From Trichuris trichiura (taxonomy: Eukaryota; Nematoda; Enoplea; Trichinellida; Trichuridae), in NCBI GenBank assembly GCA_037903355.1, contig JBAJFE010000042.1, positions 1,624,001 to 1,688,000 on the forward strand: 64,000 nucleotides of DNA, read 5' to 3'. Below are positions 1 to 13,702 of the stretch, piece by piece; the stretch's first letter is position 1; every line of letters begins with the position of its first letter. The translations under genes were made by a program, and so were the position numbers. The notes below the pieces were generated by a model. It saw only the letters and a program-made list of their open reading frames with translations, ran no database searches and was not told where the DNA came from.

Positions 1-1078
1 CTTGGTTTGAGTGTCTGCACGGGCGTACGCGTCCTGTCACTGACATTGATGGACGAAGTCGTCTCGCTACTCTCCGTGCAAGTTACGATAAAATTTGCAA
101 CTATTTGGGAGAATCATATGACGCAAGGTTTCCCAGGGGCATTTACTTAAAGCTTGAGATCTTCAGTCGTACTGTTGACTTCCATATTAACGTATGCATT
201 TTCTCACTGACATAGCGCAAGGTTCTCAGATCTACTCTATTGTGGTAAACAAAAGCACACGAACAGCTATTGTTTGTAATATCAGCGTATAGTGGAATGA
301 AGACGAAACGTGTGGAGACGCTGAAAGTTTAATTAAAGGGGTGATCTTTAATTTCAGAGTGGGCGACCGTGGTTCACTTGTATCCAATTATAGCGTGCAG
401 ACGGATTAAACTTCCTTGTGCTGATGCTTGAGATCAGAAGCAAAAACCATGTCCCATCGTTGTTTATGCTTCTTACTTGCGCGTTGTTCCAAACAGTAAT
501 GACTTCACCCCTTTATCTGAACTGCAGTTTGATCTATGCGAAGAATATCCAGTACTGCTTGCCAGACGCTGAGGACTGCAGCATTTTCAGCGTTGTATAG
601 TGCTAATAGGTTCGTTACTAATGGATCAGCAACATGTCAGTATAATAAATATCTCGCGATTTATCGTCATGACGCGCCGTCTTACCGTGTCTTTTACGCA
701 AGGACTATTTTTTCCAGAAATGCGTAACACCTCTCCGTCAAAACAGCTTTGGAAAGCCGTCAACGATGGATGTAATCTTACACTTTTTAAATTTCGGAAC
801 AGGTTGCTGAATGGCGCTCGAATGTTTTCATAATATTTTTAACGTTTGCTTCCCATGAGCACTCTAACGCAGCGCTATTGAATCTTGAATCCTGAAATAG
901 GTGTGCGCTCGGATTCATCTGCCCGCTTCATCAATATGCAATCAGCTGTGAGTAAGCTAACACGTAGATGCAAATTGCGTTCGCTACGGACAGCTCTTTG
1001 ATACAAAATGCTCGTGTTATAATAATGAAATCCCCCTTTCGATATTGCGTTCACATTTATTCAATGGCATCAGATGAC

Positions 1079-4000
1079 ATGTACGCGACAACGAATTTTC
1101 TTGTTGTCCTTATCGTTACGCTACTATTACAGATGGCTGGTAAGCAAAACTTAAAATAAGTTTGAAAGAACATTTTCGGATTGATTCTCTAGGATAAAGG
1201 TGTTACTATTAATAGCATCTCTTTCTCACGGTTTCTGAAGTTTTGCCGCCTCTTTTCGTGTTGGTATTTTGCAGAGGCTCCCTCTGCATAGCCCTTGTCG
1301 AAAGGAGCATTCCCTGACCCGCCATGTCATGCAGCGCCCTATCTCCCTTGAGGATCACCCTTCCTTACTTACTGGTGTTTGACGGTCTAGTGTGGTCATG
1401 ACTATACATAAGCTTTTCTAACTGACTCATAAGCATAGTTTATTCATGCTTAGTCCAATAATATGCTTTTCAATTCGTAATGTGCGATTTTCAAGCAAAG
1501 GTTCGTGCAGCAGTCTCCTTACTTCGACTTTACGGTAAACGCGCTTTTATTGAATAGGAGTTGTTTGATGTGTAAGTGCATTTCAAAATAGTCTGGAGCC
1601 ATTCGTGCTAACGACAAACCCTACATTTACAAAGCAAAAAAGTGTGGCGGTTTATTGTTAAAGTCAAAAACCGCCATCGTTGGGAATTAGAAACGAAAAG
1701 CTTTCAAAATTTCATGCTTATGTCTTCAGCGCTAAAGGTAATGAATGGTAGCTGCTATGCGTAGCTGTACATCATACGACAAAAGGAATTATTGCAAAAG
1801 CTCATTTGCAACGTCTTGTTTCCTGCAAAAATGGTCGTTGACTGTGACTTCCAAACGTGTAACTTGAGCATTTTGGCTTTAGCGAAGTATTTCGCACTTT
1901 CAATAACTGCGAGCTAAACTACTTCTTCGTCGCTTTGTGATGGCGCTAGATTTCTACGAAGTATATAACTTCATATAAACTCTTTTAATCAATTTGAAAT
2001 GGGCATTTTCAGTGTCAGTTTCCTATTAGCGAACCAGATTTGCTGAGCAGCAAAGAATTTAGCAATAAAAATACAGGTTGTTATGGTATTGAACCACGGA
2101 GAACATGGATGTATTACCCAAGCAGAATGCGTATTCCTTTGCGTTATTTTGGTTTACGCTATTTCAAAAAGCTCCTGATGAGCTGTACTTATGTCCTTGC
2201 GCGATTTACCGTTTTCTGCGTTGTCATAGGGGCACTACTTTTTTTATCACTTGTTAAGATATGGATAAGAAGAGTATCTTCTCAGTATTGGTCGTTCACT
2301 TTTTCACAAGTTTTACAGGCAAGATCACAATCTTGCCTGTTTTTGCAAGTTGGAGAACCCTAAAGGACTTGAGTTCGTCAGCTTTTTGCTCCCGTTTGTC
2401 CGCGACGCCTTTGACCTTTTGATGTGATATCCCAAGTTGCTGAAGGGACGCAGAATGAATTCATAGCAACTCGCATTGTTTCACGGTCGTTTCTTTCAAC
2501 AGGTCAGCATTATAGAGCTTCCTGAGCGAAATTATTAGCCAGTTCAACACGCAGCATCGCTTTCTAAATGTATCGATTATAAACTGATCCTGCAGCCACA
2601 GATCCACCTGTTTACCAACATTCAGCTCCGGTTTGAGTTGATAGCCTATAACTAAACGTCCCCAGTTCGTCATGATTGGGGTCCTTGGTTCTTTCGGTTA
2701 TTTTCTACCGTAGAGCTTTCTGACAGCGCCTACTCTAGTAACTGCGTCGAATTTTCACCATACTTCCTTTACTAGTTCCTCAACAGAATTAATGTCATGT
2801 TAACCGGATATCACTGCCTCCGCCAACCCGCACGATTCAGACCACCGCACTTGAATGGTAGGCTACAGCGACACACTCGTGGAACGTTGTTCGAATCCGC
2901 GGTTAAAGTCGAGCCATTGAATCTAATTTTCGCAACTATCATTACTTGAACTTACGTCAAGCAAAGGATGTCGACATTGTGCTACGGCCATCTCCAAATG
3001 GAAACCTTAACTCTGGCAAACTTTCAAGTCTACAAACCCCTCATAAGTGAGTTCATACTTTCATGCAAACAAGTCAAGTCCATCGGTAACCCAAGAAAAG
3101 ACCAGGCAGATTATTGGTATATTTAATGCTGCCTGTCCAGTCGATCAGGCGCCACATCTGATCATCTCTTGGGCAAGCCTCAGAGTCGGCGTGATGGTTT
3201 CATCCTGTTGCCTTAAGTCAGTGCTGCAGGTGCAGCGCCTTCCTCACAGAGGCCAAAGACTATACGTGACAAATTTAACTGCACAACGATTTATATTAGG
3301 ATTAGTCATGCCTGATTCTATTCTTACTTTGACCACATCAGCGCTCGGGGCTCATCGATACTGGAAATTGCCAGGAATGCCAAAATTTACACAACGAGCG
3401 GTAATAAGGCATTTGTCATCATGACATTCATTCCTTGTACAATACTTAAACCGGAGTTGTCAGAAAATGTCAGCGGTTAGCTGCATCTAAAATATTCTAT
3501 ATTTTACTTACCCTAATGACGCTCTTTTGTTTTTAGAAGCTTGCAGATCAGGGAATCATGAACAATGCACTAGCTTTGGATCATTGTGCTTTCAAAGACA
3601 TTGTACTGCCGCCGTACCCGTATCGAATACACGCAGATGCCGCAATGATTTACAGTGCAGAAGAAAAATAACTCCGCTCTGGAAACGTCGGTCAGTTGCT
3701 TGCAAAGGAGGACAATGCTTTTCTCTAGCGAGTAAGCACACATTACGTCAACTTCAAGCTAGTCATAATAATTAAACTATGCATGTAAATAAGGTAAACA
3801 AATTTCCGTAATTCTACAAAAAGTAATGACAGTAAAATTTATTTCCTTCTTTTGTTCATACGAAAGTGTTAACAAATGAACTGCGCAAAAAGCACCCTTT
3901 TTTCTTAAACGCACTACTCTCCTCTAAGGTATTGGACCGCAGCAGTGCACCAAGCAAGATAACTGTCCTGGCCAATCCATTTGCGTTCGTAGGGTTTGTG

Positions 4001-4212
4001 TGCCCGCAGAGCCAGCTGAATACGAGTGTGGGCGAAACGATCGTTGTCGCGTCGGTGAGAGATGTGTAGGTGGATTGTGTTTCCGACCAGTGGCTTCATT
4101 GCCAAGAGGAATGCATGCAATAATGAACAATTACAGCCCTTCTGAATATGATAATAATCAGTTCTGGGAAAATAATGGTTTCTATGATTATGATTATGAT
4201 TATGATTATTAG
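1079..4212 (+). CDS. Small secreted cysteine-rich protein with four C-x(5-6)-C repeats
   Basis: Three exons join in phase: 1079-1139, 3537-3731 and 3929-4212, giving 179 residues and a TAG stop. Exon 1 encodes a hydrophobic signal peptide (MYATTNFLVVLIVTLLLQMA) and ends at a gtaagc donor; an in-frame ATG 15 nt upstream (1064) is an alternative start. The mature part shows four four-cysteine units of roughly C-x5/6-C-x5/6-C-x3/4-C. Examples are CTKQDNCPGQSICVRRVC and CGRNDRCRVGERCVGGLC. The second unit is expanded by a basic insert. The tail is acidic and aromatic, ending in repeated Tyr-Asp. The spacing resembles nematode EB-type modules, but I cannot name a family. It is probably secreted; its function is unknown. 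A missed exon inside the 2.4-kb first intron is possible, although the phases match without one. Confidence 0.72.
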
Positions 4213-4280
4213 ATGCAAACAACCAGCATCTTCGACTGTACCTTGTCCTTCTTCGCAATTACCTAAAATCATGTACTACT

Positions 4281-4286
4281 AATAAA
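4281..4286 (+). promoter_or_regulatory. Poly(A) signal AATAAA
   Basis: A canonical AATAAA lies 69 nt after the stop codon of the cysteine-rich secreted protein gene. This supports that gene's strand and 3' end. Confidence 0.55.
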
Positions 4287-6088
4287 ATCCAGCAATACTG
4301 CGCAAGCTGCTTTTCATTTTCATCCTACTAAAGCAATAGTTTCATCCAGCTGAGAACAGTTTATAAGAATGCTAAAAAAAGCGGACGCAGAATGCAGGTA
4401 TGTTATCTGCAAACCTTTTAATTAAAGTACAAATATTTTATATAATGCATGAAACATGAAACAAGTAATGAACTTGAGTAGAACACGTTTAGAAAATGTC
4501 TGAACCTTTAACGAATTTTTAAAAGTCTACAATCTCATATACCGTAATTACTGTCGACAGCAGCAGCACCAATGTATTGAACAGAAAATATTAAAGCATA
4601 CACGCACCTCCTGCATGTGCCGCTGATGTTCCATTGCACTCTTCGTTCAACTTGAGGTAAAGTTCAAGAGCGGTCTCAGCGTCTTCTGTGGCCCGTTGAG
4701 CTTATTCCTTCCTGTCTGATAACTGCTCAGTGCTTTTTCGTGGTCATTGAATTTGTGAAACAAAAAGTTGGGCACTTCTCTGTAGAAGGCGTTACAGCTA
4801 CACTCAATCTCATAAACAATCCAACGTTCTTCTTCGAAAGCAACCTTGATCATATCATCGCTTATCAACGATCGTATTATTTGAGGTCGTTCTGAAATAG
4901 ACGCGATATCCGAGCAGGTGATCTAAGAGCCGAAAACTTACTCAAAGGTCACAGCAGTAAGGAATAAAAACTACTGGGCTTTAACCCACTCCATGCTAAT
5001 CATGCTGGGTAGATGTGTGCCCATTTTGTCTGTTTTATCAGATTTGACCTCCCATCACATTTGTACAAAGTAAATTATTTTTAACAGCAAATATTCATAC
5101 ATCATGGCGTTTCTTAAGTAGCTGCAAATCGAATTCCCCATTTTTACGTGTTTAACCTTGAAAACAAGAGGATCATCAGCTCTTTAGCAATGAAGCGCCT
5201 GCGCCAATTTTGCAGGATTGCTGGAAGCTTCCGCGCAGTATGTGCCACAGAACAGTCCGGATTTAGTTGCTGGTTGAAAAAGCAAGAAATGCTACCAGTG
5301 CCACTTTGACAAAAAGTAATTGTTGGAATTATAACCCATCTAGAGTCTGCTATCAACACACATACGAGGTGATTTTGATTCTGCTATGTCATCTGCTCAC
5401 CCTGGGCGCAAAGCCAGGTTCCCTTTGCCTGCTGCCCTTACTGCACCCTGTTCCCGCCGTTTCTTTCTGCAATATGCAATCTCATTCCAGTCACTTGCGT
5501 TTCGTTCGTTAAAGTTCCGCTGCCATAGCCTATTCAGTTCGCGTTCCATTTGCAGCAGTGACAAAGCATAGGATGTTGCTTGCATTCATAAATTCTTGAA
5601 ACAGGATTTCACTAACGTGTCGATATATCTTCATTATTTTTTTGAGCATAACTAAACGAAAAGAAGGTAAAATAGTGAAAGTTAATTTAGTTTTAGAAAA
5701 ACTGCTTCCTTTGTCACTCAAATGAAAAATGCAATTCATTCCGACGACAAAGTGCGTGTTTAAAAAGATTATCTCGTCCTAATGAGGTTCTAATGAAAAG
5801 CGAACGAAAACTTAGACTAGGAAAAAACGCGCAGTAGACTGGGATAACATTGACGCACCGGTTGTAAACCTGTTCGAAAGTTTAACTTATCGCACGTCAT
5901 GTGTCCGAAGATCTTTTATGGCTTATTTCGTTTTTGTGTTGGTTTCATACATCCTAATATAAGCAAATTTCAACTGCAGATAAAAGAAGTCTCAGTGTTA
6001 ATAAATGACAATGAGTTAATGCATTCACTTAATCATTGTTTCCCTGAAAATGAAGCTCCTTCTATCGGGTGTGTGAAAGAACATTATA
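4287..6088. other. No supported gene
   Basis: Short minus-strand open stretches occur near 4.65-4.87 and 5.14-5.6 kb, with possible splice signals. I could not join them in phase into a model and recognise no domain. Confidence 0.4.
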
Positions 6089-6360
6089 GTGATACGAAGG
6101 TGCTACCCGCTAAGCGTTTATTTGGAGAAAGTTTCTTGAAACGCCGGTTCCCGTCTTCAGCGCATAAAAGAATGGCAGAGCGTGTGTTGGCACATCGCTT
6201 GTCGGAGCAATTACTTTAAAGCGCGGACTATTTACAATTGCTATCCCCCTTTAAAGTAATTGGTTTGACTAATGATGCGCCTGCATACGCCCTGCCACTT
6301 TTTTATGCGCTGAAGACGGGAACCGGCGTTTCCCGAAACTGGCTAACACCTCTGTATCAC
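6089..6360. repeat. Imperfect ~270-bp palindrome with a hammerhead-like core in each arm
   Basis: The left arm (for example 6144-6184 and 6209-6223) is repeated in reverse complement on the right (6249-6267 and 6289-6329). The outer ends gtgatac (6089) and gtatcac (6354) also match. On the + strand 6310-6338 reads CTGAAGA, then CGGGAA, a seven-base loop, TTCCCG, then AAAC. The minus strand of the left arm (6132-6160) carries the same motif with two changes in the second stem strand. Confidence 0.7.
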
Positions 6361-9300
6361 CATTGTGATTGTTTTTCCTACCTATCGCAGTTTGCCATAC
6401 TAAATATTGATTATCTCTTTTATAAATTTTTTCATTAAAGGTTGTTCACGCCGCTGACGTGCTGGCTTTGTGATTAGCTAAAGCCCATACTTAAAGGAAG
6501 AGCATGCAGTAGTGGTCTTTCCCTAAGCTTTGTCGAGAAGTGTGCATTTCGTGAAAAACTTTTTTTAGAAATACTTTCATGGGTACCACAAATTCCATCC
6601 CTCAGTCGTTGCAAAAGACGTTGCATGCTATCGAGATACGCAGTTTATAACAGCGCATCTCTGTTCGGTCAAGTTTCGCCTGTGAATATACTCGCCAGGT
6701 CAAGTCGACGTATTAACTGAATCCACGTAGTTTGAATGTGAAATCATGAAAAATACGAGTTCATCGTTCACTAGCTCGATTAGATAACTATTTTGTCAGC
6801 CAGATTTGCACATGGGTTGCCAAAGTAATTTAATATTCTGGATCTTTTGCGGCTAAAATTTATACATGGCTAATAACATAGCTGGGTATGTCACCGCTTT
6901 CATACGAAGTTTTTAAGAATTTAATGTTAAAGCGCAAACTTGTTTTATCATGACGCCAAGATAATCGATCGTTACAAAGAGCAGCCTGCCTTATCATACC
7001 TTTAGCTTTCGTAATGTTTCGAACTGGTTGGACTACCAGTGGGATACGCTACTTTTAGACAGTACCATAAATTCCACTTAACCTAAATATAAATAATACT
7101 GGTCCGTGAGTAACTAATGTTTAATTGGATGGTTGCGGTTTGCCGCTATTCAATCAGTCATCGTTGACAAAAGCTGTGAACCCAGTGCTGCGGAACGTAA
7201 AAATGGACATTTGGAAATCAATGTAGTCGCATCTTCAAATTCCCGAAGTAAGAAATGCTTCTTTTCAATTCCAAAGATGGATTGAGCATGTTTTGAGCTG
7301 AAATGGTCAATTAATTTGATCGCGGACAGCTACAGCCGACTGTATTTACAAAGGTTCGATTTTTATGCAGTTAAATATTTGCTTTGTGTAAAGTTCATTC
7401 TGAGCAACATTTTCCAAGCTTTGCTAAAATATACTTCTGATTCAATGTAAATTAGAATGCCCTTGTTTATATGACACAATTTCTCGTTCAACAGAGCAAA
7501 TCGTGTGAACAAATGAGCCAAACAAAAGCTAATCTGATCAATTCAACTGATTGCTACACAATAGCCATTTTGCTTGCCTATTTAATGCCAGCTACCGCTC
7601 CGTCCTCTCCATTCATACTTGAATGCCTGTGACAGGCTACTATGATTTAAAAAGCTCTGCTGCTGCCGCCTCATCTTTGTAAATCTGATGTAGCGTGACC
7701 CTGCCTATCAGCTGCCAGTCTGCTAATTATTCCATATCTGACATGTAACTTCAGATCTATGGTAGCTGCATTCATGGAAGCTGAACAGTTTCGGACATAC
7801 CATGCCGACGTGGCACTATGTAGTAGTCACGATGCATTTGCTGTAAATGCTATCCTGAAATTATAATAAATTCAATGATATATAGCTACATAAGTTTTTT
7901 ACGCATTTTGAACTGTGGTCCTTCATGAGCCTACGAAAACAGACTTGAGGGTCTTCTGTTAGCTCATATGTTTTTTAGCAGCTTAACTGGCGCATATACT
8001 TTTACGGTAGCTGAATTACGGAGACGACAACTTGTTAAAACAGCTTGTTAAAGCTGCTGGATATAGTTTAGGATTTAGCCTGTCCAGTTTTCAGTGGAGT
8101 TGTTTTAAACTCTTTTAACACAATGAAGTGACCATCATTTTATTACAATGAAAAGCTTTATACATTGTCTTAGTACTGCCGTGCAGATGGAAACTGGCGG
8201 CGTCAGCTGACCGTTAAGGTTGCAGTGTCGCGTAATATTTAAATAACAACATATTGAATCTTCTTTCTGCCCTTTAACAACAAAAAATTTCATTAACCTT
8301 TCTTCATTGATGGGAGCTGCGCTTTATTCTGATTGTGTTGAAAAATCAAATTTATTCTGCTTTTAATTTCAGTCTTTTCTTGCGGTCATATGGAAAAACT
8401 CATTTTGAATATCAGCTTCTTTCAGCGGAGTCCATTGCATGGCTATAAACAATTGAAGAAAATAGCAATGTCGATTTTCCTTTACCCTATTACTTTGCAG
8501 TTATAAGACATACCAGACTGCGGAGGGTTCACTGCTACTTACCCGGGCAAATAGATGTTTTTAGTTTTCTCTGCATGTCGCTGTCTCGCAAAGTTTTCGC
8601 AATGCACACAGATGGCTAATGAATTCCATGATATACGTGGTTGTTGGAAATGGTCATATCTACCGGTTTGTTTAAGTTTTAAGATTAACTTGCGTAAAGA
8701 ATATTAACAAAATGGCATGCTAAGCATTTACTGTAGTTTCCAGAAGTTTTGCACGGCGTATGGCATACGCTATATAGGCTTGCACCCAGCTTTTATTACT
8801 GGATACTGCATGAATTCAACTCGACTTTGCCATCACATGAAAAATCTAGTTGTTAACAGAAGCGTCAGCAGTTTTAAGAAAATTGAATTATGACCAAATA
8901 ATGGTTTTCAAATGGCTGGCCGCGTGTTCTGATAGATTGTCATGGTTAGTTTGAGTTGAATATTTTCTGTCAACGAAATATCTGGAACTAGAAATTTGCG
9001 GAAATACTCCAAGCAATATTTTGCACCTAAACCTTTGGGCCGTCGTTTTAAATCACCTTGTGCCCGTATAAAAGCGTTGGATCAGTTCTGGTTGCTTGTA
9101 CTACTACGAATTTTAATTAGCCCGCATGAGCAGCGTCCGGCACTCCTATGGTGCCAACAGCTGCCTTGTACTCATCCGGCCTGCTTTCTTCAATTCTTAA
9201 TGCAAACATTGTTGTCCTACAATGCTCGTTGGAAGAATATAACGAGCTTGACAGACGACAAAATTATTCCTAGCTAGCTCATTTATTTACAATAAAAGCA

Positions 9301-9920
9301 AAGTTGCCTGACAGCCAACTGGTTGTTTTGCGGTTAGTAGACCTTATGATGTATTGTACAATGAGCTGTCACTGAATGGATTATTGAAAAACAAAACTGA
9401 ATCATGCTGATTGGTACTGAATCTTCTTTCAAACTGAGCAGATTTGCCCTTTCGAACAGGGATGCCTGGTTTCGCTATGCGCTTGCTGGTGAGAACGTTT
9501 ACTGTGAGCTCCATTTGGCACTAAAGTCAATAATTCCTGTTTGACTATGCTATCATAGCGATTTGTAAATGCGACGTTCTCGTTAGTCAGTTGTGTCTGT
9601 GCGCTTCATCAGAGACAATAAATCAAACCAGTGAACTTGTTGCACATCGCACAGACTGTTTTGAAGACATTTAATCCTAAACAAGGAGAACGAATAGGTT
9701 GGTAAGCGTGTCATGTAATCTATTAATAGCCTTTTCAAGTTGCTAGCCACCAGGTTGAGTTACATGATGTAAACTTTGCTCGTCGTAATACTTGAGCACT
9801 ATACAGTAAATACGATACATTTGGTTGCTCATAGTGAAGACATTTTCTATTTCAAATGTTTGAGGATTTCATTTCATTGATTGTTCACAGTTTACGTTGC
9901 TCAAAGGTGAAGTTACAGAA
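6361..9920. other. Gene-poor AT-rich stretch
   Basis: Only short random-looking open frames are visible. I see no domain, tRNA or transposon ends here. Confidence 0.5.
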
Positions 9921-12900
9921 ATGGCAAGTGCTCGGTCGAAAAGTTTCCGCGACCTCAAAGACGTATTAAGCAAGGCGCTGACCAGCGGTTCATCCTATCT
10001 ACCATATGCGGTTAAAGAACGCGCCATGTCTGTCTGCGCTTGTTATTTGGGCGGAATATGGAAAACCATTAGCGTGCAAGAAGCTCAGATATCCCGTGTG
10101 AAGTAGGTTGAAAAAACTGAACTGCACGTAATTTGACTTCAACGCTCTTTTCGAAGTGGTGGCATGAGCAACCTGTTGTTTCTTTGTCAACTGCCTGCCG
10201 ATGCGGTGCCTGTTGGAGACGAGCCGAGCAAAACGCTCCTGCGAATATACTTTAACGTGGAATCGGAGACTAAACTTGTCACTGAATGCGTTATTTTTAC
10301 TCTCCTTTCTGAAAGGCATTTGGGCCCTAAACTGTACGGTATATTCAGTGGTGGCAGACTGGAAGAATACATAAGGGTACTGTCTGCCAAAATCGCGTTT
10401 CCGTGGCACTCCAAAGGTAAAATCGCGATGTCCTTTTCAGTCTCGGCCATTATTGTCCCCCGAACTGCAGCAGCCAAACATATCATACCGCATAGCACAG
10501 AAGATGGCGCGCATACATCGTTTATCCGTCCCAGTTAGTAAAGACCCTACCTACGTCGTAGAAGCAGTGCAACGGTAGCCTGTACGATCAAATTTGTACG
10601 CTTTCTATTTGGTCTACTTGAAGATGGATTAAACATCTCAAGGAAGAAACTAAGCATTTTCCTGAATTCGCTCTTGAAGTAGATGACCAGACTGTAGAAG
10701 TCAACGAACAGCGCGTTATGTCCGAACTAGAGCTGGTCAGGTAATTCGATTTTCCAGCGTGTAAAAATTCCTAGGACGTTCGTAAAACTGATTGATCGTA
10801 ACTTAAACAGGTTAAGTTATATGTGCTTCCAAGTTGGGCTTTGCCTATGCAACTAGCACACTTATCTGCTGTTTACTTTTGCTGCAGAACTTTTATAGCC
10901 TAAATTATTTGTCTTCTTTGCTTGTAGTAATAAGTAAAATTTATTATGATAGAGTATACGCGAAGTTAGAGGCTACTCGGTCAATAAGTTACACGTACTG
11001 CCGTCATTCTGCAGTTTTGATTAATGTTGGTAGTATGTCGTGATAAATGCGTGGATCATGTTATTGATATAGCGGTCACGGAAGTTCTTAATATTGACTG
11101 AATAGCTTTTGCTGCCGCAGCGTCTAAATGTGTATGTTTTTCTCTCTGCGAATGGTATATCCGTTACGTACTGTGAATATAGTCAGAAGATTTCGTTTCT
11201 ATTTTTTTAGCCGGCTAGCTCTGTAGAGGCATATTATGTGTGAAGCTTAAGTTATCAGCGCAGAAGCTGAGTGAGCTAATTCTCTGCTTTTCTAATTAAT
11301 AAATAAGTAATTATATCACTTTAGCATATTATGACTGGCTTTTGTTTCCTTAAACTTTAAACTTAAGGGACACTGACTGACTTTCGGAAAGCATATTTGG
11401 TGTTTGCGCTGAGATGGGATAAGACGTTCCCCGAAAGCTGCGCTTCTAAAGTTTGAAATAAATCATACGGGCTGTCACCATAAAAGGTGTTCAAAGTTAC
11501 GCGCTCGTTATTAATCTGAAGCGTAATTCATCAGTACAGTGACTTTGCGTTGTTTAACATCTCTTGCCGAATGCAAAGCTGGAACATTTTGTTTCTTGCT
11601 AAACTGCATCTGAGAAAACGTCATTCTTTCTCTGCTCCATCATCCTAGAGGTACTCCTGTATAGTTAACGAACACCTTGATTCGCCTCATCGTTCATTTT
11701 AAATCACTGGGTAGTTCTTAAAGTCCTGCAAAAGTTCCTTTATTCATTCACTTCTTGACCGCATCTTTATTCGCTGGTCATCGTGATTAGCAATATTGAG
11801 ATTATAGCGTTTCGTACAGGAGCATAGGTGATCGTTCGAACGTTATGTTACTTTATTGGCGAGGTTGTCGCAATACGCCAATTATTAACTTCAGCCTCTG
11901 TTTCCAATGTTTTGCATATTCAAAGAAATTGTTTGCATTTGCTTTTCGTCCGTCTTTAATTTGAGTTAGGCTTAAAATGCCGAATGCATTGAAATCGCGA
12001 TGGGCCAAAAGTTCATTGTAATAGGTCGCCATATGGCGGTTCTGCGTTTACAGGTGTTAAATAAGGATGCAGTTGAACTACAAAGAAGTTTTTATAGCAA
12101 ATGGGCGAACTACCCGTTACCATTCTGTGTCTTCATTACAATACTAAAAGGCGTTTTTCCTTATCCGCGATTTTTGCTATCAATGACAAGCCTTGGAACG
12201 TGTCCCCCGCGCGTACGGTGGCGGCCCACTGTACTGTTAGACTATACGCGTTATTTGGGCATAGCGAAATTGTCTCACCCTGTTTCTTTCATTGGAAGTT
12301 GCAAGTTTTCCATTCATGACCACGTCCAGGAGCTGCGTTTCTATCGTTACATGAATAGCAGTTTAAGCGACATCTTAAAAATGCATTGAAGATGGATTGA
12401 GATCATGGTTTAAACGAAGTTAAAGCCTTGACGATATCTTTTGAGCGAAAGCAACACTTATCTGTTTGAACTTAATTGCTGACTTCCATTATCTTCTCAT
12501 GATCATAGTTTTTGCAACGTCTATTATTTTGTGGGTTTACTGTCGCTGGAGGTAGTGGTATTTCTCTTGGGTGTTTCTGCTTTGCGTATCCTTTTGCTTT
12601 GAGTCATGTACAATGGATGACAGCGTTCGAATGTGTCTTTTTTATTCGCCCAGTTCACACTGTTTTCTGTTGCACAGAGGTTGTAGGCGAATGGCCCGCT
12701 TCTTTTTCTTCACTATCAAGTTAATGGATAACGGATTGGTACAATATTCTTGCATGCATTGACTGACAAGTTCTGCATCTGTTGATGTCTTAGTGACAAC
12801 TTAAATTCGTATACTTCTTTCTGAGCTAACTGTATGTATATGTTTTAATGTAAATCAAAACTGGATGGTAAAGATAATTTGCGCAGCGCTTTATTATTCT

Positions 12901-13702
12901 GTCGCTTGTTATCTTCAACCTTATTCTTCTTGACATTTCAGCAGGAATCAACCTTTGTTTTACGTTTTCGTAGGCAGTTCCTGAACAATAGCGACTCACC
13001 AGTTGTTTTCTGTCACAACGATCTTCATCAAGGTGTTGTATAGTAAAAAAAAATATGAGAACATTCAGAGATGATTATTTCTAGGAAACATTCTACTACC
13101 AGAAGAAAGCCAAGACCGGTGCAAGGACGTCGTTTTCATAGATTACGAGTACAGCAGCTACAATTACAGGTGAAGCGCAAGACGTTGCAGCAAATTTGGG
13201 CCATCGTCTCAACTTGATACATTCTATTGCCGATAGGGCGTTTGATATTGCCAACCATTTCAACGAATGGATGTTTGACTATGCAGTGTCCTCATCGCCA
13301 GGTTTCGTTGTCTCCAGTGAACACTTTCCCAATGAAAGCAGCCAAAAGTTGTTCTTCAGCGGCTATCTGAAAGAACTGCAGCGGCCAGCGAGCGGCGAGT
13401 CATTGGAAGCTCTGTACGCTGAAGTGGCCGGTTTCGTTCCCATCACCAACTTTTTCTGGGCTGTCTGGGGGCTGTTGCAGTTCGAAATTTCGCCTATAGA
13501 CTTCGATTTTTTGGTAACTAACACGAATTGATAAATGCCTTTGTATTGCTTTCTTTTTTCCCAGGAATTTGCCAAAGTCCGCTTTCATCTGTACTTCAAA
13601 AATCGTCGGGCAATATGTGCCTACCTGAAGGAGCTCTACCAAGTGGGTGTGGATGAACCTGGCGTTAACCGTCTTATCGAATCTGAGCCTATTGCTACGT
13701 GA
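9921..13702 (+). CDS. Choline/ethanolamine kinase, complete 8-exon gene
   Basis: This enzyme phosphorylates choline or ethanolamine with ATP, the first step of the Kennedy pathway of phospholipid synthesis, in the cytosol. Exons 9921-10102, 10157-10376, 10441-10574, 10624-10740, 12974-13032, 13085-13169, 13237-13513 and 13565-13702 join in phase to 403 residues, near the usual length. Visible family motifs are GPKLYGIFSGGRLEEYI (about residues 116-132), the Brenner phosphotransferase motif CHNDLHQGNIL with catalytic Asp (about 230-240), and the choline kinase signature IDYEYSSYNYRAFDIANHF (about 256-274). The Asp of IDYEY is the expected Mg-binding residue. Intron 4 is 2.2 kb; the others are 49-67 nt. 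The start ATG at 9921 opens a frame containing the expected N-terminal helix. Motifs alone do not settle choline versus ethanolamine preference, though the overall fit is to the choline kinase alpha/beta type. Confidence 0.95.

Noticed and set aside
2860..2920. tRNA-like GTTCGAATCC
   Set aside because: The flanks do not form a T-stem, acceptor stem or D-arm at the right distances.
4519..5740. Possible spliced minus-strand gene (stretches at 4.61-4.70, 4.65-4.87, 5.14-5.36 and 5.40-5.55 kb)
   Set aside because: Individual stretches look coding and have splice-like borders, but the phases do not agree (the 5.40 kb donor joined to the 5.35 kb acceptor creates a stop). One alternative needs a 23-nt intron.
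12000..12389. 129-codon open frame in choline kinase intron 4
   Set aside because: No domain, no splice context, and the composition looks like ordinary intron; the length is possible by chance in 2.2 kb.
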